Assembly (NCBI GenBank): GCA_003695105.1
Contig: RFIZ01000017.1
Span: 1 to 45,060 of the forward strand
Direction of reading: 5' to 3'
DNA: 45,060 nt
DNA from: Fidelibacterota bacterium
Lineage (GTDB): Bacteria > Fidelibacterota > Marinisomatia > Marinisomatales > J089
Part shown: one piece after another, positions 43,862 through 45,060 of the stretch
How positions within the stretch are numbered: the stretch's first letter is position 1
Layout of the letters: each line of letters opens with the position of its first letter
Program-made: the position numbers and the translations under genes
The notes under the pieces: model-generated
What the model saw: the letters and a program-made list of their open reading frames with translations, nothing else
What the model was told of the DNA's origin: nothing
Database searches by the model: none

Positions 43862-43878
43862 TTGGCATAGTCCTTGCC
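43862..43878 (+). promoter_or_regulatory. Sigma-54 (-24/-12) promoter of GH3
   Basis: TTGGCATAGTCCTTGCC: GG at 43864-43865 and GC at 43876-43877 with exactly 10 bases between, matching TTGGCA-N7-TTGC. The predicted start is near 43889, about 42 bases before the GH3 ATG. Confidence 0.8.
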
Positions 43879-43930
43879 CCGGTCTGTTTTTGAAATCTCT
43901 CAATTGCAGTGTGAAAGAAAGGCGCTTTTT

Positions 43931-45060
43931 ATGATTCACCGAACGCTTGTGTGGAGCCTGTCACTGGCCTGTCTGTTCAATGGCTGCCAGGAACCCGATC
44001 ATTCTCTGGGATCGAATCCGGACATCGAACATAAAGTTCAGTCCCTCTTGTCCCGCATGACGCTGGCGGAAAAGATCGGGCAAATGACCCAGGTGAACAA
44101 AGATTACCTCCAGGATATTTCCGACATCAAAACGTATGCGCTGGGATCGATCCTCAGCGGGGGCGGAGCCGTACCCGCCGTAAACGACCCGGAACACTGG
44201 GCCGACATGGTGGACAGTTTTCAGGAACAGGCCCTGGCCACCCGGCTGCAGATACCCCTCATCTATGGCATCGACGCCGTCCACGGGCACAACAACGTGG
44301 TGGGAGCAACCATCTTTCCCCATAACATCGGTCTGGGCTGTGCCAACGATCCCGATTTAGTGCGACAGGTCGCCCGGGCCACGGCCGAAGAAGTGGCAGC
44401 CACGGGAATCCACTGGACATTCAGTCCCTGCATTGCCGTTCCCCGGGATGAACGCTGGGGTCGTCACTACGAAGGGTTTTCCGAATCGCCGGAGCGGGTA
44501 AAAGCACTGGGAGCCGCCGCCGTGGAAGGCTACCAGGGTCCTTCCCTGGAGGAAGCCACCTCCATCCTGGCGTGCGCCAAGCATTACGTGGGTGACGGCG
44601 GCGTGGTCTGGGGAACCGGACTCAACGGCAAGATCGACCGGGGCGATACCCGTCTGGACGAAAACGGGATTCGCCGACTGCATCTGCCGGGATATGTGTC
44701 CGCCATCCAGTCCGGTGTCGGGTCGATCATGGCTTCCTACAATTCCATCCAGGGCCAGAAAATGCATGGCAACCGGCATTACCTCACAGACATCCTGAAA
44801 GGGGAACTGGGTTTTGAGGGTTTTGTGGTATCCGATTGGGCGGGAATCGACGAAATCCCGGGTGATTACCGGAGCGATATCAAGACCGCCATCAATGCCG
44901 GGATCGACATGGTGATGGTGCCCGAACATTATCAGGAATTCATCCAGAACCTCACCGATCTGGTCCAGACGGGAGAAGTCCCCCTGGAACGCATCGATGA
45001 CGCCGTCACCCGTATTCTCCGGATCAAATATCTGCTGGGTCTGTTCGACCATCCTTACAC
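43931..45060 (+). CDS. GH3 beta-glucosidase lipoprotein (3' end cut by window edge)
   Basis: About 376 residues are visible and no stop is reached; full GH3 enzymes of this type are about 730-850. MIHRTLVWSLSLACLFNGCQ gives a lipobox (LFNGC), so the enzyme is anchored in the periplasm or outer membrane. The N-terminal GH3 barrel shows LLSRMTLAEKIGQMTQV, IPLIYGIDAVHGHNNVVGATIFPHNIGLG, the RDERWGRHYEGFSE loop, CAKHYVGDGG, and the nucleophile Asp in GFVVSDWAGI. These are hallmarks of beta-glucosidases releasing terminal glucose from cello- or laminari-oligosaccharides. AAAGG lies about nine bases before the ATG. It stands behind its own sigma-54 promoter, divergent from the sensor operon. Confidence 0.95.
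   Translation, partial: MIHRTLVWSLSLACLFNGCQEPDHSLGSNPDIEHKVQSLLSRMTLAEKIGQMTQVNKDYLQDISDIKTYALGSILSGGGAVPAVNDPEHWADMVDSFQEQALATRLQIPLIYGIDAVHGHNNVVGATIFPHNIGLGCANDPDLVRQVARATAEEVAATGIHWTFSPCIAVPRDERWGRHYEGFSESPERVKALGAAAVEGYQGPSLEEATSILACAKHYVGDGGVVWGTGLNGKIDRGDTRLDENGIRRLHLPGYVSAIQSGVGSIMASYNSIQGQKMHGNRHYLTDILKGELGFEGFVVSDWAGIDEIPGDYRSDIKTAINAGIDMVMVPEHYQEFIQNLTDLVQTGEVPLERIDDAVTRILRIKYLLGLFDHPY

Noticed and set aside
44357..45052. Minus-strand frame at the right edge
   Set aside because: Antisense to GH3, whose catalytic motifs are clear on the plus strand.
1..45060. CRISPR arrays, insertion sequences, integrases, attachment sites
   Set aside because: No regularly spaced repeats, transposase or integrase genes were found on either strand.

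Overview
The window looks like a chromosomal segment of an anaerobic or facultative, Gram-negative, polysaccharide-degrading bacterium of the FCB superphylum, probably outside Bacteroidota proper (Calditrichota, Marinimicrobia, Fibrobacterota, KSB1-like lineages). This is inferred from three things: type IX secretion (T9SS) sorting tails of the PNPF type on many secreted proteins, PorU/PorV-type genes, and a TonB receptor with a carboxypeptidase-regulatory N-terminal domain and no SusD. Most genes have clear Shine-Dalgarno sequences, and gene pairs are commonly joined by ATGA stop/start overlaps. No mobile element or CRISPR array is visible. No species is claimed.

Layout: (1) 1-7425, minus strand: a tight housekeeping operon, K+ channel > cyclic-nucleotide-binding protein > valS > DUF4139 protein > recG (cut by the left edge). 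(2) 7586-13982, plus strand: a T9SS-like operon of a gingipain/PorU-type C25 peptidase, a PorV-like barrel and a fibronectin-III lipoprotein. (3) 13979-16746: metallophosphoesterase and YhhN, tRNA-Lys(CTT), a DUF1801 protein and a small cupin. (4) 16755-21098: a giant fused 2-hydroxyacyl-CoA dehydratase activase-type protein. (5) 21264-39308, minus strand: an 18-kb, nine-gene beta-glucan utilisation operon: Na+/sugar symporter > carbohydrate-binding secreted protein > TonB receptor > 1153-aa T9SS-sorted protein > second PorV-like protein > GH9 > parvulin-like lipoprotein > GH16 (circularly permuted, Fibrobacter-type lichenase) > GH5. (6) 39509-43741, minus strand: sigma-54 response regulator, histidine kinase and a membrane-anchored sugar-binding protein in one operon. 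(7) 43931-end, plus strand: a GH3 beta-glucosidase lipoprotein cut by the right edge.

The most interesting result is a regulatory circuit readable in the DNA. A 15-bp inverted repeat, TTATCAATTTGATAA, lies upstream of GH3, and a copy differing at one base, TTATCATTTTGATAA, lies upstream of the symporter that heads the 18-kb operon. Each is followed, 105 and 109 bp downstream, by a sigma-54-type -24/-12 promoter pointing at the target gene (TTGGC-N8-TTGC in both). The adjacent operon encodes a sigma-54 activator with its kinase and an orphan periplasmic sugar-binding protein. The inferred model is this: the binding protein senses beta-glucan oligosaccharide, the kinase and regulator are activated, and both the GH3 gene and the whole degradation/uptake operon are switched on. 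The enzymes are exported through T9SS, oligosaccharides enter through the TonB receptor, GH3 releases glucose, and the symporter imports it.
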